Assembly: GCA_023384675.1 (NCBI GenBank)
Contig: JAHDVK010000028.1
Coordinates: 1 to 64,000 of the forward strand
From: Bryobacteraceae bacterium
GTDB taxonomy: Bacteria; Acidobacteriota; Terriglobia; Bryobacterales; Bryobacteraceae
Length of the DNA stretch: 64,000 nt
Direction of reading: 5' to 3'
Numbering within the stretch: the first letter of the stretch is position 1; each line of letters opens with the position of its first letter. The notes under the pieces are model-generated. The model searched no databases. It saw only the letters and a program-made list of their open reading frames with translations, and was not told where the DNA came from. The position numbers were made by a program, and so were the translations under genes. This document shows, one piece after another, positions 50,401 through 59,705 of the stretch.

Positions 50401-51567
50401 TTAGATGTTGCCTTCCAATTCACCGAGCGTCACGGTGACTTCCACTTTTGAGTCGTTCCGGAACAGCGTGAGCTTGAGGGGGTCGCCGGGACGCTTTTTC
50501 TGCATGGCGCGGCTCAAAACGTCGGCGCGGCTGGCCGCTTCGCCGTCGATGGCCATGATGAGGTCGCCGCCGATGTTGAGCTGGAAGTTGCCGGCGATCA
50601 CCGTGCGGCGGGGGCCGCGGATGCCCGCCTCTTCGGCCGCGGAACCGCGGATGACGCGCTGCACGAGCAGGCCGCCCGAGGCGGGCAGGCCCAATTCGAC
50701 GGCGAGATCGCCCTGTACGAGCGCCACCTCGACGCCGAGCCACGGGCGCCCGTAACGCTTACCGCTCTCATAGGCGGTCAGCATGAGCTTGGCGCGGTTG
50801 ATGGGCATGGCGAAGCCGATGCCGATGTTGTTACCAGGTCCATAAATCGCGGTATTGATGCCGATGACGTTGCCCTGCGAATCGAAGAGCGGTCCACCCG
50901 AGTTGCCGGGGTTGATGGCGGCGTCGGTCTGGATCAGCCCGTCCAGTTTCTGATCGTTCTCGGCGGCGATCTCGCGTCCGAGTGAACTGATGATGCCCGT
51001 GGTCAGCGTGTGGTCGAGGCCAAACGGGTTGCCGATGGCGAGCACTTTCTGGCCCACTTGCAGCTTGTCCGAGTCGCCCAGCGGCAATACCTGCATGTCC
51101 TTCCTGGGGTCGATCTTCAGCAGCGCCAGATCGTTGGCGGGGTCGCGGTAGATGACTTTGGCTGTGTGCTGCGAGGCATCGGCAAGCGTGACCGTGATGC
51201 GGGGCGCCTGGCCGGAGACGACGTGGTTGTTGGTCAGAATCAGTCCGTCCTTGCGGATGACGAAGCCGGAACCCGCGCCGCGCTGCGGATAGATCTCGAA
51301 GAACCAGTTCTGGCGGTAGACGATGGAGGTGATGTTGACGGTCGCCTCCTTGTTCCGCTTGTAGATCTCGATATTGTTGAGCTCATCCTGGCTGAGGCCG
51401 GCTCCGTGCACGCTGGCAGGCTCGCTCCACAGGGCGGCGGGCGTGGCTTCAGGAGCTTTGGTGGAGCGCGGTTCGAACAGGCGCCCGAAAGTCTGGTGGC
51501 GCAGGCTGGTGGCGGCGACAAAGGCGGCCACGAGGAAGGCGGCAAGGAAGGCGATTCTCATCTTCAT
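50401..51567 (-). CDS. HtrA/DegP-like membrane-anchored serine protease with PDZ domain
   Basis: The 388-residue periplasmic protease has an N-terminal membrane anchor (about 4-19) and a trypsin-like domain with the full catalytic triad: His115 (NNHVV), Asp146 (NDLALL) and Ser223 (GNSGGPL). A single PDZ domain follows (about 285-380). One PDZ and a membrane anchor make it closer to DegS-type proteases than to DegP. It probably deals with misfolded envelope proteins. Its start overlaps the coaE stop by four bases (51564-51567). Confidence 0.93.
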   Translation of the reverse strand: MKMRIAFLAAFLVAAFVAATSLRHQTFGRLFEPRSTKAPEATPAALWSEPASVHGAGLSQDELNNIEIYKRNKEATVNITSIVYRQNWFFEIYPQRGAGSGFVIRKDGLILTNNHVVSGQAPRITVTLADASQHTAKVIYRDPANDLALLKIDPRKDMQVLPLGDSDKLQVGQKVLAIGNPFGLDHTLTTGIISSLGREIAAENDQKLDGLIQTDAAINPGNSGGPLFDSQGNVIGINTAIYGPGNNIGIGFAMPINRAKLMLTAYESGKRYGRPWLGVEVALVQGDLAVELGLPASGGLLVQRVIRGSAAEEAGIRGPRRTVIAGNFQLNIGGDLIMAIDGEAASRADVLSRAMQKKRPGDPLKLTLFRNDSKVEVTVTLGELEGNI

Positions 51568-52169
51568 GGTTCGAGGCTCCGCAGCGTATCGTACAGACGG
51601 GCGACCTGGGCCAACGTGGCAGACTTTTCACCCGATGTATCTATGACGTAGTCGGCGTAACGGCGTTTCTCTTCGAGCGGCATTTGACGTTCCAGCCGGC
51701 GCAGCACCTCCTCGCGCGAAAGCCCGTCGCGTTTCATGGCCCGTTCGATCTGCTGGACTGGGTCGCACACGGTCAGAATGAGCTTTGAAAAGCGGCGGTA
51801 GCTGCCCGTCTCTATCAGGATAGCGGCTTCCACGACGCCGATGGCCCGGGGATCGCGGCGTTCGAGTTCGTCGAACCAGACCTGCTGTTGAGCGATGACA
51901 ATGGGGTGGACCAGTTCGTTGAGCCGTTCGAGATCCTGGGGGTTGGCGAAGACGCGCGAGCCGAGCAGGCGGCGGTCGATGCGGCCGTCCGGAGCGAGGA
52001 TTTCGCGGCCGAAGGCCTCGATGACGGTGTCGTAGGCGCCTCCGCCGGGTTCGAGCGCCTCATGGCCGAGTTCGTCGGCCTGCAGCAAGTGGCAGCCATG
52101 GGAAGCGAGGGCGCGGCCCACAAGGGACTTGCCGGTGGCGAGACCGCCGGTGAGGCCGACGCGCAGCAT
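51564..52169 (-). CDS. coaE: Dephospho-CoA kinase
   Basis: CoaE phosphorylates dephospho-CoA in the last step of coenzyme A synthesis. The 201-residue product has the P-loop GLTGGLATGKS (5-15), the CoA-binding region HPIVIAQQQVWFDELE (about 87-102) and the lid arginines in MKRDGLSREEVLRRL (about 144-158). It overlaps the HtrA-like gene by ATGA at 51564-51567 and follows folD by 9 bp, so folD, coaE and the protease share an operon. Confidence 0.96.
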   Translation of the reverse strand: MLRVGLTGGLATGKSLVGRALASHGCHLLQADELGHEALEPGGGAYDTVIEAFGREILAPDGRIDRRLLGSRVFANPQDLERLNELVHPIVIAQQQVWFDELERRDPRAIGVVEAAILIETGSYRRFSKLILTVCDPVQQIERAMKRDGLSREEVLRRLERQMPLEEKRRYADYVIDTSGEKSATLAQVARLYDTLRSLEP

Positions 52170-52178
52170 TGGCTGATT

Positions 52179-53096
52179 TTACAGCAACCGCCGTTCCGCC
52201 GCCTCTAAGGTGTTCGACATCAGCATGGCGATGGTCAGCGGGCCGACGCCGCCGGGCACGGGGGTGTAGGCGGAAGCGAGCCGCGCCATGTCGGCGGGGT
52301 GGACGTCGCCGACCACGATGGAGCCGCGCTTGTCGAAGCCGGCCATGCGTGCGGGGTCGTTGGCGGTGAGGCGCGCGGCTTCATCGCGGTCCGTAACGCG
52401 GTTGATGCCGACGTCGATGACGACGGCGCCGGGCGCGATGAAATCCTCGGTGATCATGCCGGTGCGTCCAATGGCGGCGACGAGGATTTCGGCGCGGCGG
52501 CTTTCGCCGGGCAGGTCCGCCGTGCGCGAATGACAGAGGGTGACAGTGGCGTGCTGATGGAGCAGCAGCATGGCCATGGGCTTGCCGACGATATCGCTGC
52601 GGCCGACGATCACGGCGCGTTTGCCCTTCACTTCGATGCCGTTGCGGCGCAGAAGTTCCATGACGCCGGCGGGCGTGCAGGGCCGGGGACCGGGCAGGTT
52701 GGCGACGAGGCGGCCGACGTTGACGGGGTGAAAGCCGTCAACGTCTTTGCCGGGGTCGATCGCATCGAGCACGGCGCGGCTGTCCACATGCTTCGGCAGC
52801 GGCATCTGGACGAGGATGCCATCGATGGCGGGGTCCGCGTTGAGGGCCTGGACGCGGGAGAGAAGTTCGCCGGTGGTGATGGAATCGGGCAGGCGCAATT
52901 CCTCGGAGTGCATGCCGAGCTCGCGGCAGGTGCGGACCTTCGAGCCGACGTAGATCTCGCTGGCCGGATCGTTGCCGACGAGGACAACGGCGAGGCCGGG
53001 CGCGCGGCGCGCGGCGGCCAGTTGCGCGATGCGCGGCTTCAGTTCGTCGAGGATCTGCTGATTGGCGGCTTTGCCGTCGAGGATGCGGGCGGGCAT
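52179..53096 (-). CDS. folD: Bifunctional methylenetetrahydrofolate dehydrogenase/cyclohydrolase
   Basis: FolD interconverts 5,10-methylene- and 10-formyl-tetrahydrofolate using NADP. The 305-residue product contains the active-site segment SEIYVGSKVRTCRELG (about 50-65), QMPLPKHV (about 97-104), the NADP-binding GRSDIVGKPMAMLLL (about 165-179) and GDVHPADMARLASAYTPVPGGVGPLT (about 262-287). All diagnostic motifs are intact. It is cotranscribed with coaE downstream. Confidence 0.97.
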   Translation of the reverse strand: MPARILDGKAANQQILDELKPRIAQLAAARRAPGLAVVLVGNDPASEIYVGSKVRTCRELGMHSEELRLPDSITTGELLSRVQALNADPAIDGILVQMPLPKHVDSRAVLDAIDPGKDVDGFHPVNVGRLVANLPGPRPCTPAGVMELLRRNGIEVKGKRAVIVGRSDIVGKPMAMLLLHQHATVTLCHSRTADLPGESRRAEILVAAIGRTGMITEDFIAPGAVVIDVGINRVTDRDEAARLTANDPARMAGFDKRGSIVVGDVHPADMARLASAYTPVPGGVGPLTIAMLMSNTLEAAERRLL

Positions 53097-53112
53097 GACA
53101 ATCCCAACGATA

Positions 53113-54498
53113 TCAGACGGCTGCGTCCGTTCCGGCGCTCGGACGGATTTTGAAGTGATAGACCAGCGCGCCGGCGGCGAGCGTGAGCGCCGAGGCGATC
53201 GAGATCGCGGGCGCCAGCAGCGCGCCGTAGATCGTCATCCAGATGCCCGGCAGCACGAACAGCGCAGGCATCAGCGGCCAGGCGAAGCTCACCACGCCGA
53301 GCTTCTGCCAGCCTTCGCGGCGGCGGAACTTGATGAGGCTCGCCACGGCCAGCAACGCGAAGAAGTTCAGCAGGAAGCCGATGTAGACGATCAGCAGGCC
53401 GAAGCTGAACAGCGTCATCAGCATGGCGCAGGCGCCCTGGAACAGGATGGCGGGCACGGGCGTCCGCCATTCCGGATGGATGCGGCCAGCGATCGGCAGG
53501 AACGCCTTGTTCTTGGCCATCGCGTAGTAGAGGCGCGGGCCGATGGTGACCATCGCGTTCACGGTGGACATGAGCGAGATGGCGAGCAGTCCGGAAAAGA
53601 TGCCCGCCACCTCGGAGCCCCACAACGCCTTGGCGGTGAGCGAGCCGATGGCGAGCACGTCCTTCATGTCCGACAGCGGCACGGCGTAGATGAAGACGAC
53701 ATTAAACAGCAGGTAGAGCACGGCCACCAGCGCGGTGCCGGCGGTGAGCGCCAGCGGCAGATTGCGCTCGGGACGGCGCAACTCCTCGGCGACATAGGTG
53801 GCGGCGTTCCAGCCCGAATAGGCGACGTAGATCCAAAAGAGGCTGATGGCGAACTGCGCGGGAATCGAGGTGGTGACGGTGCGCTCAGTGGTTTGCGAAA
53901 GGTGGCTCCAGTCGCCTGTGCCGATGGTGAAGCCCATGGCGATGAAGGCCACCATCACCAGCACTTTCACGCTGGTGAGCGCGTTCTGGATGCGGGCGAT
54001 GAACTGCACGCCGAACAGGTTGAGGATGGTGAACAGCAAGACGAGGCCCGCGGCGCAGATCTGCGCGCCGCCGAATTGCATGCCGAGATCGCCCCATTGG
54101 ACGCGCCACCAGGCGCTTTCCTGGCGCAGGGCGGGAAAGAAGTAGCCGAGGTAATCGGAGAAGGCGAGCGCGGCGGCGGCGATGGGCGCCGAGAAGCCGG
54201 CGAAGAAGCTGACCCAGCCGCTCATGAAGCCCCAGGTGGGGCCGTAGGCGCGAGTCAGATAGACATATTCGCCGCCCGAGGCCGGAAAGTTGATGCCGAG
54301 TTCGGAGTAGCAGAACGCGCCGGCGAGGGCGAAGCACGCACCCACGACCCAGATGATCAGCACGAGGTCCGGCGCGCCCAACTGACCGGCGAGGAAACCG
54401 GTGGTGGTGAAGATGCCGGTGCCGATCATGTTGGACACCACCAGCGCAATGGCGCTGAACAGGCCCAACTGGCGCAGTAAGGAAGGCGTGGAGGACAT
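53113..54498 (-). CDS. APC-family amino acid permease
   Basis: The 461-residue inner-membrane transporter has about twelve hydrophobic segments and the APC-superfamily hallmarks: SNMIGTGIFTTTGFLA in segment 1 (about 22-37), EYVYLTRAYGPTWGFMSGW near 85-103 and NAATYVAEELRRPERNLP (about 225-242) before segment 6. It resembles the APA/LAT branch. The substrate is probably an amino acid, exact type unknown. I start at the ATG at 54498, right before the first membrane segment; the longer frame upstream is antisense to the next gene. It heads the folD-coaE operon. Confidence 0.9.
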   Translation of the reverse strand: MSSTPSLLRQLGLFSAIALVVSNMIGTGIFTTTGFLAGQLGAPDLVLIIWVVGACFALAGAFCYSELGINFPASGGEYVYLTRAYGPTWGFMSGWVSFFAGFSAPIAAAALAFSDYLGYFFPALRQESAWWRVQWGDLGMQFGGAQICAAGLVLLFTILNLFGVQFIARIQNALTSVKVLVMVAFIAMGFTIGTGDWSHLSQTTERTVTTSIPAQFAISLFWIYVAYSGWNAATYVAEELRRPERNLPLALTAGTALVAVLYLLFNVVFIYAVPLSDMKDVLAIGSLTAKALWGSEVAGIFSGLLAISLMSTVNAMVTIGPRLYYAMAKNKAFLPIAGRIHPEWRTPVPAILFQGACAMLMTLFSFGLLIVYIGFLLNFFALLAVASLIKFRRREGWQKLGVVSFAWPLMPALFVLPGIWMTIYGALLAPAISIASALTLAAGALVYHFKIRPSAGTDAAV

Positions 54499-54525
54499 TG
54501 ATCTGCTATTGTACTTGGGATCGTC

Positions 54526-55059
54526 ATGGACAAGCTGGCAAGCGTCTCGGACGCGAAGGTGAAGGAGAAGACCGGGCGGGGCTGGGCCGCATGGGTCGAG
54601 GAACTGGACCGCGCGGGCGCGGGGTCGCTCACGCACAAGCAGATCGCCGTGCTTTTGCAGGAACGGTATGGGCTTGACGACTGGTGGGCGCAGACGGTGA
54701 CCGTGGGCTACGAACAGGCCAAGGGCCGGCGCGCGGAGCGCCAGAAGGCGGACGGTTTCGCGGCCGGCGCGAGCCGCACCGTGGCGATGCCTATCGAGCA
54801 GGTCCACGCGGCGTGGGCGGCGGGCGCGTGGCTGAAGCGCGTGCCCGGCGCGGAGATCACCAAGGCCACCCCGCCCAAGTCGATTCGGATCAAACTGGCG
54901 GATGGCACGCGTGCGGCTGTGTACCTGACGGCCAAGCCGGGCGGCAAGACCGTGGTGCAGGTGGAGCACGAGAAGCTGGCTTCGGCAGCGGACGTGGAGC
55001 CGGCCAAGGCGCTATGGCGCGAGGTGATCGCGATGGTCACCGGCGCCGGCGAAGAGTAG
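54526..55059 (+). CDS. DUF4287-domain protein with SRPBCC-like C-terminal part
   Basis: The 177-residue product has an N-terminal DUF4287 domain (about 6-72; KEKTGRGWAAWVEELDRAG, LTHKQIAVLLQERYGLDDWWAQTVTVGYEQAKG). A C-terminal half of about 85 residues (SRTVAMPIEQVHAAWA...) looks like a shortened START/SRPBCC lipid-binding fold. DUF4287 often sits beside AHSA1-like domains, which supports this reading. No catalytic residues can be proposed. It is divergent from the APC permease across 27 bp. Confidence 0.8.
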   Translation: MDKLASVSDAKVKEKTGRGWAAWVEELDRAGAGSLTHKQIAVLLQERYGLDDWWAQTVTVGYEQAKGRRAERQKADGFAAGASRTVAMPIEQVHAAWAAGAWLKRVPGAEITKATPPKSIRIKLADGTRAAVYLTAKPGGKTVVQVEHEKLASAADVEPAKALWREVIAMVTGAGEE

Positions 55060-55068
55060 AATTTCTTC

Positions 55069-55917
55069 ATGAGCTTGATTTCCCGCCGCCGGTTCGCGGC
55101 CGCCGCCGCGTTGTTGCCCGCCCTGCGTCTTCAAGGCGCGCGCCTGGAACGAATCGGCGCGCAGCTTTACACGCTGCGCACGGTGCTGCCGCAGAAGCCG
55201 CTGGAGACTCTGCGCGCGCTGGAACAGATCGGCTATGCCGAAGTCGAGGTGGTGGGCGGCGACCTGCCGAAGATCTGGGATGCGCTGAAGCAGACGCGGC
55301 TGAAGCCGGTGGGCCTGCACTTCGACGCGATGATCTTCACGCGTGACGCGGCGAAGCTCGATGGCGCGCTGGACGAGGCGCGCGAGAAGGGATTCGGTTA
55401 TGTCCTGTGTCCGTGGGTGCCGCCCGATCAGCGAACGCCGGAGGCGATGCAGCGGCTCGGGGCGGCGCTGAACGAGGCCGGGAGGAAGGCGCGGGCGCGC
55501 GGGCTGACGCTGTGCTACCACAACCACGCCTTCGAATTCGCGCCCATGAACGGCGGCACGATGTTCGACCGGCTGCTGAGCGAGACCGATCCGCAGCTGG
55601 TCCAGATCGAATTCGACATGATGTGGAGCCAGGTGGCGGGCGTCGATCCGGTCAGCGTGCTCGAGAAATATAAAGGCCGCGTGCCGCTGATCCACTTGAA
55701 GAACGTGAAGGACGGCGTGGGTCCGCAGTTCAACGAAAAAGTGGGTCGCGACGCCTTCAAGGAAGTGGGCGCGGGCGTGATCGATGTCGCGCGCGTGCTG
55801 CGGGCGGCGGCCGCGGCGGGCGTGAAGCACTATTTCGTCGAACAGGACCAGACGCCGGGCGAGCCGCTCGACAGCCTGCGTGAGAGCTTCGAGTACCTGC
55901 GGCGGCTGGAATACTGA
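55069..55917 (+). CDS. Exported sugar phosphate isomerase/epimerase-like TIM-barrel protein
   Basis: The 282-residue product has a Tat-like N terminus (SRRRFAAAAALLPAL, 5-19) and a xylose-isomerase-like TIM-barrel with GAQLYTLRTVLPQKP (about 28-42), CYHNHAFEF (about 149-157), metal-site segments EFDMMWSQ (about 183-190) and PLIHLKNVK (about 205-213). It differs from the cytosolic relative at 44192-45139. Exported members are common in Acidobacteriota and Planctomycetota, where they associate with sugar oxidoreductases. The substrate is unknown. Confidence 0.87.
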   Translation: MSLISRRRFAAAAALLPALRLQGARLERIGAQLYTLRTVLPQKPLETLRALEQIGYAEVEVVGGDLPKIWDALKQTRLKPVGLHFDAMIFTRDAAKLDGALDEAREKGFGYVLCPWVPPDQRTPEAMQRLGAALNEAGRKARARGLTLCYHNHAFEFAPMNGGTMFDRLLSETDPQLVQIEFDMMWSQVAGVDPVSVLEKYKGRVPLIHLKNVKDGVGPQFNEKVGRDAFKEVGAGVIDVARVLRAAAAAGVKHYFVEQDQTPGEPLDSLRESFEYLRRLEY

Positions 55918-56038
55918 CCGCTCCAAATTTCCCGTTCGATTTACTCAAGCGCGGGCCTCCCCGTCCGAAAAGACACTCGACTCCGGTTTCTCCGCCGCCG
56001 GCGGCAATTCCAGCCCGGAGCGAGGAGTGTATTCGGCA

Positions 56039-56407
56039 ATGCAAGGGAAGAAGCATTCGACGATAAAGGTTCTGGTTCTGTCGGCGGTGCTGGCGATGCT
56101 GGGCGCCGCGGGTTTGGCCTTCGCGCAGGAAACGGTGCCGACTTCGGTGGCGATGGCGCGGGCGACCAAGAAGGTGGCCCCGGATTTCCCGGCCGCCGCG
56201 CGGCAATTGAATCTCACCGGCACGAGCGAAGTGCAGATCCATGTGGATGAGAGTGGCGGCGTGACCGAGGCGAAAGTCCTGAAGGGCAACGCCATCTTTT
56301 CAGCCAACGCAATGGCGGCGGCCAGGCAGTGGAAGTTTCAGCCGATCAACAAGGAAGGCGCGGCGCAGAAATTCACCACCGTCCTGATCTTCAACTTCGC
56401 GAAATAA
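56039..56407 (+). CDS. TonB C-terminal domain protein (exported, no long linker)
   Basis: The 122-residue product has a signal or anchor segment (about 9-30) and one TonB C-terminal fold, with PDFPAAARQLNLTGTSEVQIHV (about 46-67), KVLKGNAIF and AAARQWKFQPINKEG (about 92-106). It lacks the proline-rich spacer and ExbD-facing residues of classical TonB, so it is probably a small energy-transducer-like protein or a periplasmic partner, not a full TonB. A GAGGAG sequence lies 12 bp upstream. Three TonB-dependent receptors are in the same window, but no direct link is shown. Confidence 0.8.
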   Translation: MQGKKHSTIKVLVLSAVLAMLGAAGLAFAQETVPTSVAMARATKKVAPDFPAAARQLNLTGTSEVQIHVDESGGVTEAKVLKGNAIFSANAMAAARQWKFQPINKEGAAQKFTTVLIFNFAK

Positions 56408-56434
56408 CTGCGCGGGCTCGCCTAAGATGAGGAG

Positions 56435-56908
56435 ATGGGTTGGCGGTTGCTTCTGCTGGCGGCCGCCGTGCTCTCTTCGTGTGTGGCGCAGCAGTGGACC
56501 GGGCGGGTGGTCCGGGTGAGTGACGGCGACACGCTCGAGGTGCTGCGCGGCCGCGAAACCGTGCGCATCCGGCTGCACGGTATCGACTGCCCGGAACTTG
56601 GGCAGCCCTTCGGGCAGCGCGCGCGCCAGCGGACCGGCGATCTGGCGATGGGGAAGACCGTGACCGTTCGACCAGTAGAGGACGACCGCTTCGGGCGCGT
56701 CGTCGCGGAAATCCTGCTGCCCGGCGGCGCGTCGCTCAACCGCAAACTGGTCGAGGAAGGGCTGGCGTGGTGGTTCCGGCAGTATGCACCGCGTGACGTC
56801 GAGTTGCGGCTGCTCGAGGAAAAGGCGCGCGATGCCCGCCGCGGCCTCTGGGCCGACCGCCATCCAGTGCCGCCCTGGAAGTGGCGCAGCGCAAGTAAGC
56901 GAAAATAG
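56435..56908 (+). CDS. Thermonuclease-family (SNase-like) nuclease, exported
   Basis: The 157-residue product has a short signal with a lipobox-like LSSC (about 13-16) and one staphylococcal-nuclease fold: [10 protein letters not shown] (about 27-36), [18 protein letters not shown] (about 42-59), the catalytic-region [11 protein letters not shown] and GLAWWFRQY. Arg and Glu residues expected in the active site ([11 protein letters not shown]) are present. It would cut DNA or RNA in the periplasm. It stands between a TonB-domain gene and a YjbQ gene. Confidence 0.87.
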   Translation: MGWRLLLLAAAVLSSCVAQQWTGRVVRVSDGDTLEVLRGRETVRIRLHGIDCPELGQPFGQRARQRTGDLAMGKTVTVRPVEDDRFGRVVAEILLPGGASLNRKLVEEGLAWWFRQYAPRDVELRLLEEKARDARRGLWADRHPVPPWKWRSASKRK

Positions 56909-56913
56909 GCTCC

Positions 56914-57319
<406 letters not shown>

Positions 57320-57333
<14 letters not shown>

Positions 57334-58654
57334 CCGGCATCTTCTTGCCGCCCTGCTCGAGCACGAGCCCGGTCACTTTGCCCTCGCCGTCCACCTGAAA
57401 CTCGATCACCGCATCCACCACCTTCGGAAAGAAGCGCCGCTCGGTTTCGGCGAAGATGGGAATCTTCGGCTGATTGGTGGCCTGCGTGATCAGTTGACCG
57501 TCTTCGAGCGTGACGGTCATGGCAAAGGCGGGGGAGAATTCGTAAACGCCGAGGTAGCGGCTCAGCACTTCGGCCGTCAGTTGAATCTCCTTGCGAACAG
57601 CGGGTTTCGGCACGTCCTTGCCAAGCGAGAGCTGCAGCAGATCCGTGGCCAGGCGCCCTGCCTGGCTGTTCTCGATGTTGGCCAGGGCGACGATCAGCAG
57701 CTTCTCGCCGGGCACGCGGGTGATCACCGTCGAGAAGCCTTCGATGCCGCCCCCGTGCTGATGCACCGTGAGGCCACTCTGTTCGCGCACCAGCCAGCCG
57801 TAAGCGTAGCCGTCTTTTTCGGGCGTGAAGTACTTCGCGTAGCCGGCCACACTGATGAGCTTGCCGTCGCGCAGCGCCGCATCCCACTTCATCAGGTCGA
57901 GCGTCGTCGAATACAGCGACCCCGCGGCGTGCGGGATCGACATGTCGATGTGCGAGGCGTGAATCAGGCCCTTTGGCCCGCGCGCATAGCCCGAAGCAAA
58001 TCGCGGCAGAATTGTTTTCTGATCCTGATAGCCCGTGTCCTTCATCCCGAGCGGCTCGAAGATGTACTTCCGGACGAAAGCCGCGTACTCCATGCCCGAT
58101 GCGCGTTCAATGATCAGGCCAAGCAGCGTATAGCCCGTGTTCGAATACTTGAAGCGCGCGCCGGGCTCGAACTCGAGAGGCATGCCGGCGACGCGCTTCA
58201 TCGTCTCGGCGGGCGGCGCCGGCAGCGCGTTGGTCTTCTGATAATCGGGCAGGCTGGTGAAGCTGGGGATGCCCGAGGTGTGCGTCAGCAGGTGGTGGAT
58301 GGTGACCTTGGCCCACGCTTCCGGCGCTTCAGGAATGTGTTTGCTCAACCGGTCGTTGACCGAGAGCTTGCCCTGCTCCTCCAGCATCAGCACCGCCATG
58401 CCGGTGAACTGCTTCGTGACCGACCCCAGACGGAACTTGGTGTCCGGCGCGTTCTCAACGTCCCACTCTACGCTCGCTTTGCCAAAGCCGCGGCTCAGGA
58501 TGGGCTTGCCATCGCGGGCCACCAGCACCGCCCCCTGAAACGTGCCAGCCTCGAAATAAGCCTGAGCCTGCCCGGCAAGCCTCGCCGGGCTGACCTCCGC
58601 GGCGGCCGCGGCGGCAAGTGTCAGAATCGTAAAAAATGCGCGAAAAAGCTGCAC
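57320..58654 (-). CDS. Exported class C beta-lactamase-like serine hydrolase
   Basis: The 444-residue product has a signal peptide (about 1-19) and the serine beta-lactamase/DD-peptidase fold with SxxK at Ser78-Lys81 (GSVTKQF), YSN at 170-172 and the third motif HQHGGG near 280. A C-terminal domain of about 120 residues follows, as in Lactamase_B-like esterases and D-aminopeptidases. It could be a peptidase or esterase; antibiotic resistance is not implied. The GTG at 58654 has GGAGG upstream and begins the signal peptide. Confidence 0.88.
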
Positions 58655-58732
58655 GGAATGCCCTCCATACCCGCTATACGCGGAAAAATCGGGAATGTTC
58701 GCCCGGTTGCCGGTAAAATTAGATAGAAGATC

Positions 58733-59695
58733 ATGAGTCAATCGTTGTTTGGGAGCGTGCCGCCCTCGGGCTCCTCCGGGCTAAGCCTGCTTGAGCGCCT
58801 GAAACAGGGCGTGCAGAAAACGCGCGCGGGATTCGTCGATAAAGTCGAAGACGTCATCCACGGCAAGAAGGAGATCGACGCCGATCTTCTGGAGGAACTC
58901 GAGTACACGCTCATCACGGCGGACATCGGCGTCCGCACGGCCACGGACATCCTCGAGTCCATCCGGCAGCGTGTGGACCGCAAGCTCGTCAGCGATGCGG
59001 GCGAGATCCGCAACCTGATCCGCGAGCATCTGCTGGGGGTATTGGAGGCCACCGAGCGGCCCGTGCAGCGGCCTGCCGCGCCGCCGATGGTGGTGCTGAT
59101 GGTGGGCGTGAACGGCGCCGGCAAGACCACCACCATCGGCAAGCTCGCCAGCCGGTTCAAGGCCGAAGGCCGCTCCGTGCTGCTATGCGCGGCCGACACC
59201 TTCCGCGCGGCGGCCATCGAGCAACTCGAGGTGTGGGGCCAGCGGAGCGGCGTGGAAGTGATCCGGCAAGGCCAGGGCGCGGACCCGAGCGCCGTGATGT
59301 TCGACGCACTGCAGTCGGCCAGGGCGCGGGGCATCGACACGCTGATCGTCGATACCGCCGGGCGGCTTCATACGAAAGACAATCTCATGGCGGAACTCGA
59401 GAAGATGCGCCGCACCGCCGCGCGCGTGGTGCCCGAGGCGCCGCACGAGGTGTGGCTGGTGATGGACGCCACCACGGGCCAGAACGGCCTCGAGCAGGCC
59501 CGCAAGTTCACCGAAAGCGCGGGCGTCACGGGCATCGTCCTCACCAAGCTCGATGGAACCGCGAAGGGCGGCATTGTCGTGGCTATCGCGCGGGAACTGA
59601 ATCTTCCGATCCGCTTCGTCGGCGTCGGCGAGCAAACCGGCGATCTGCTGCCGTTCGAGCCGGAACGTTTTATCGCCTCGTTGTTTGAAACGTAA
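58733..59695 (+). CDS. ftsY: Signal recognition particle receptor FtsY
   Basis: FtsY docks ribosome-SRP complexes at the membrane. The 320-residue product has the N-terminal helical domain (about 20-105) and the GTPase domain with P-loop GVNGAGKTT (125-133), [11 protein letters not shown] (about 147-157), DTAGR (about 204-208) and [10 protein letters not shown] (about 263-272). The acidic N-terminal region of enterobacterial FtsY is absent, as in many bacteria. ribD follows after 10 bp and is probably cotranscribed. Confidence 0.97.
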   Translation: MSQSLFGSVPPSGSSGLSLLERLKQGVQKTRAGFVDKVEDVIHGKKEIDADLLEELEYTLITADIGVRTATDILESIRQRVDRKLVSDAGEIRNLIREHLLGVLEATERPVQRPAAPPMVVLMVGVNGAGKTTTIGKLASRFKAEGRSVLLCAADTFRAAAIEQLEVWGQRSGVEVIRQGQGADPSAVMFDALQSARARGIDTLIVDTAGRLHTKDNLMAELEKMRRTAARVVPEAPHEVWLVMDATTGQNGLEQARKFTESAGVTGIVLTKLDGTAKGGIVVAIARELNLPIRFVGVGEQTGDLLPFEPERFIASLFET

Positions 59696-59705
59696 GGAGC
59701 CAGGC

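Noticed and set aside
53062-54480. Plus-strand open frame of 472 codons opposite the APC permease
   Set aside because: The translation is low-complexity (Asp, Glu, Gly, His, Arg, Gln), typical of an antisense frame, while the minus strand encodes a clear twelve-segment permease.
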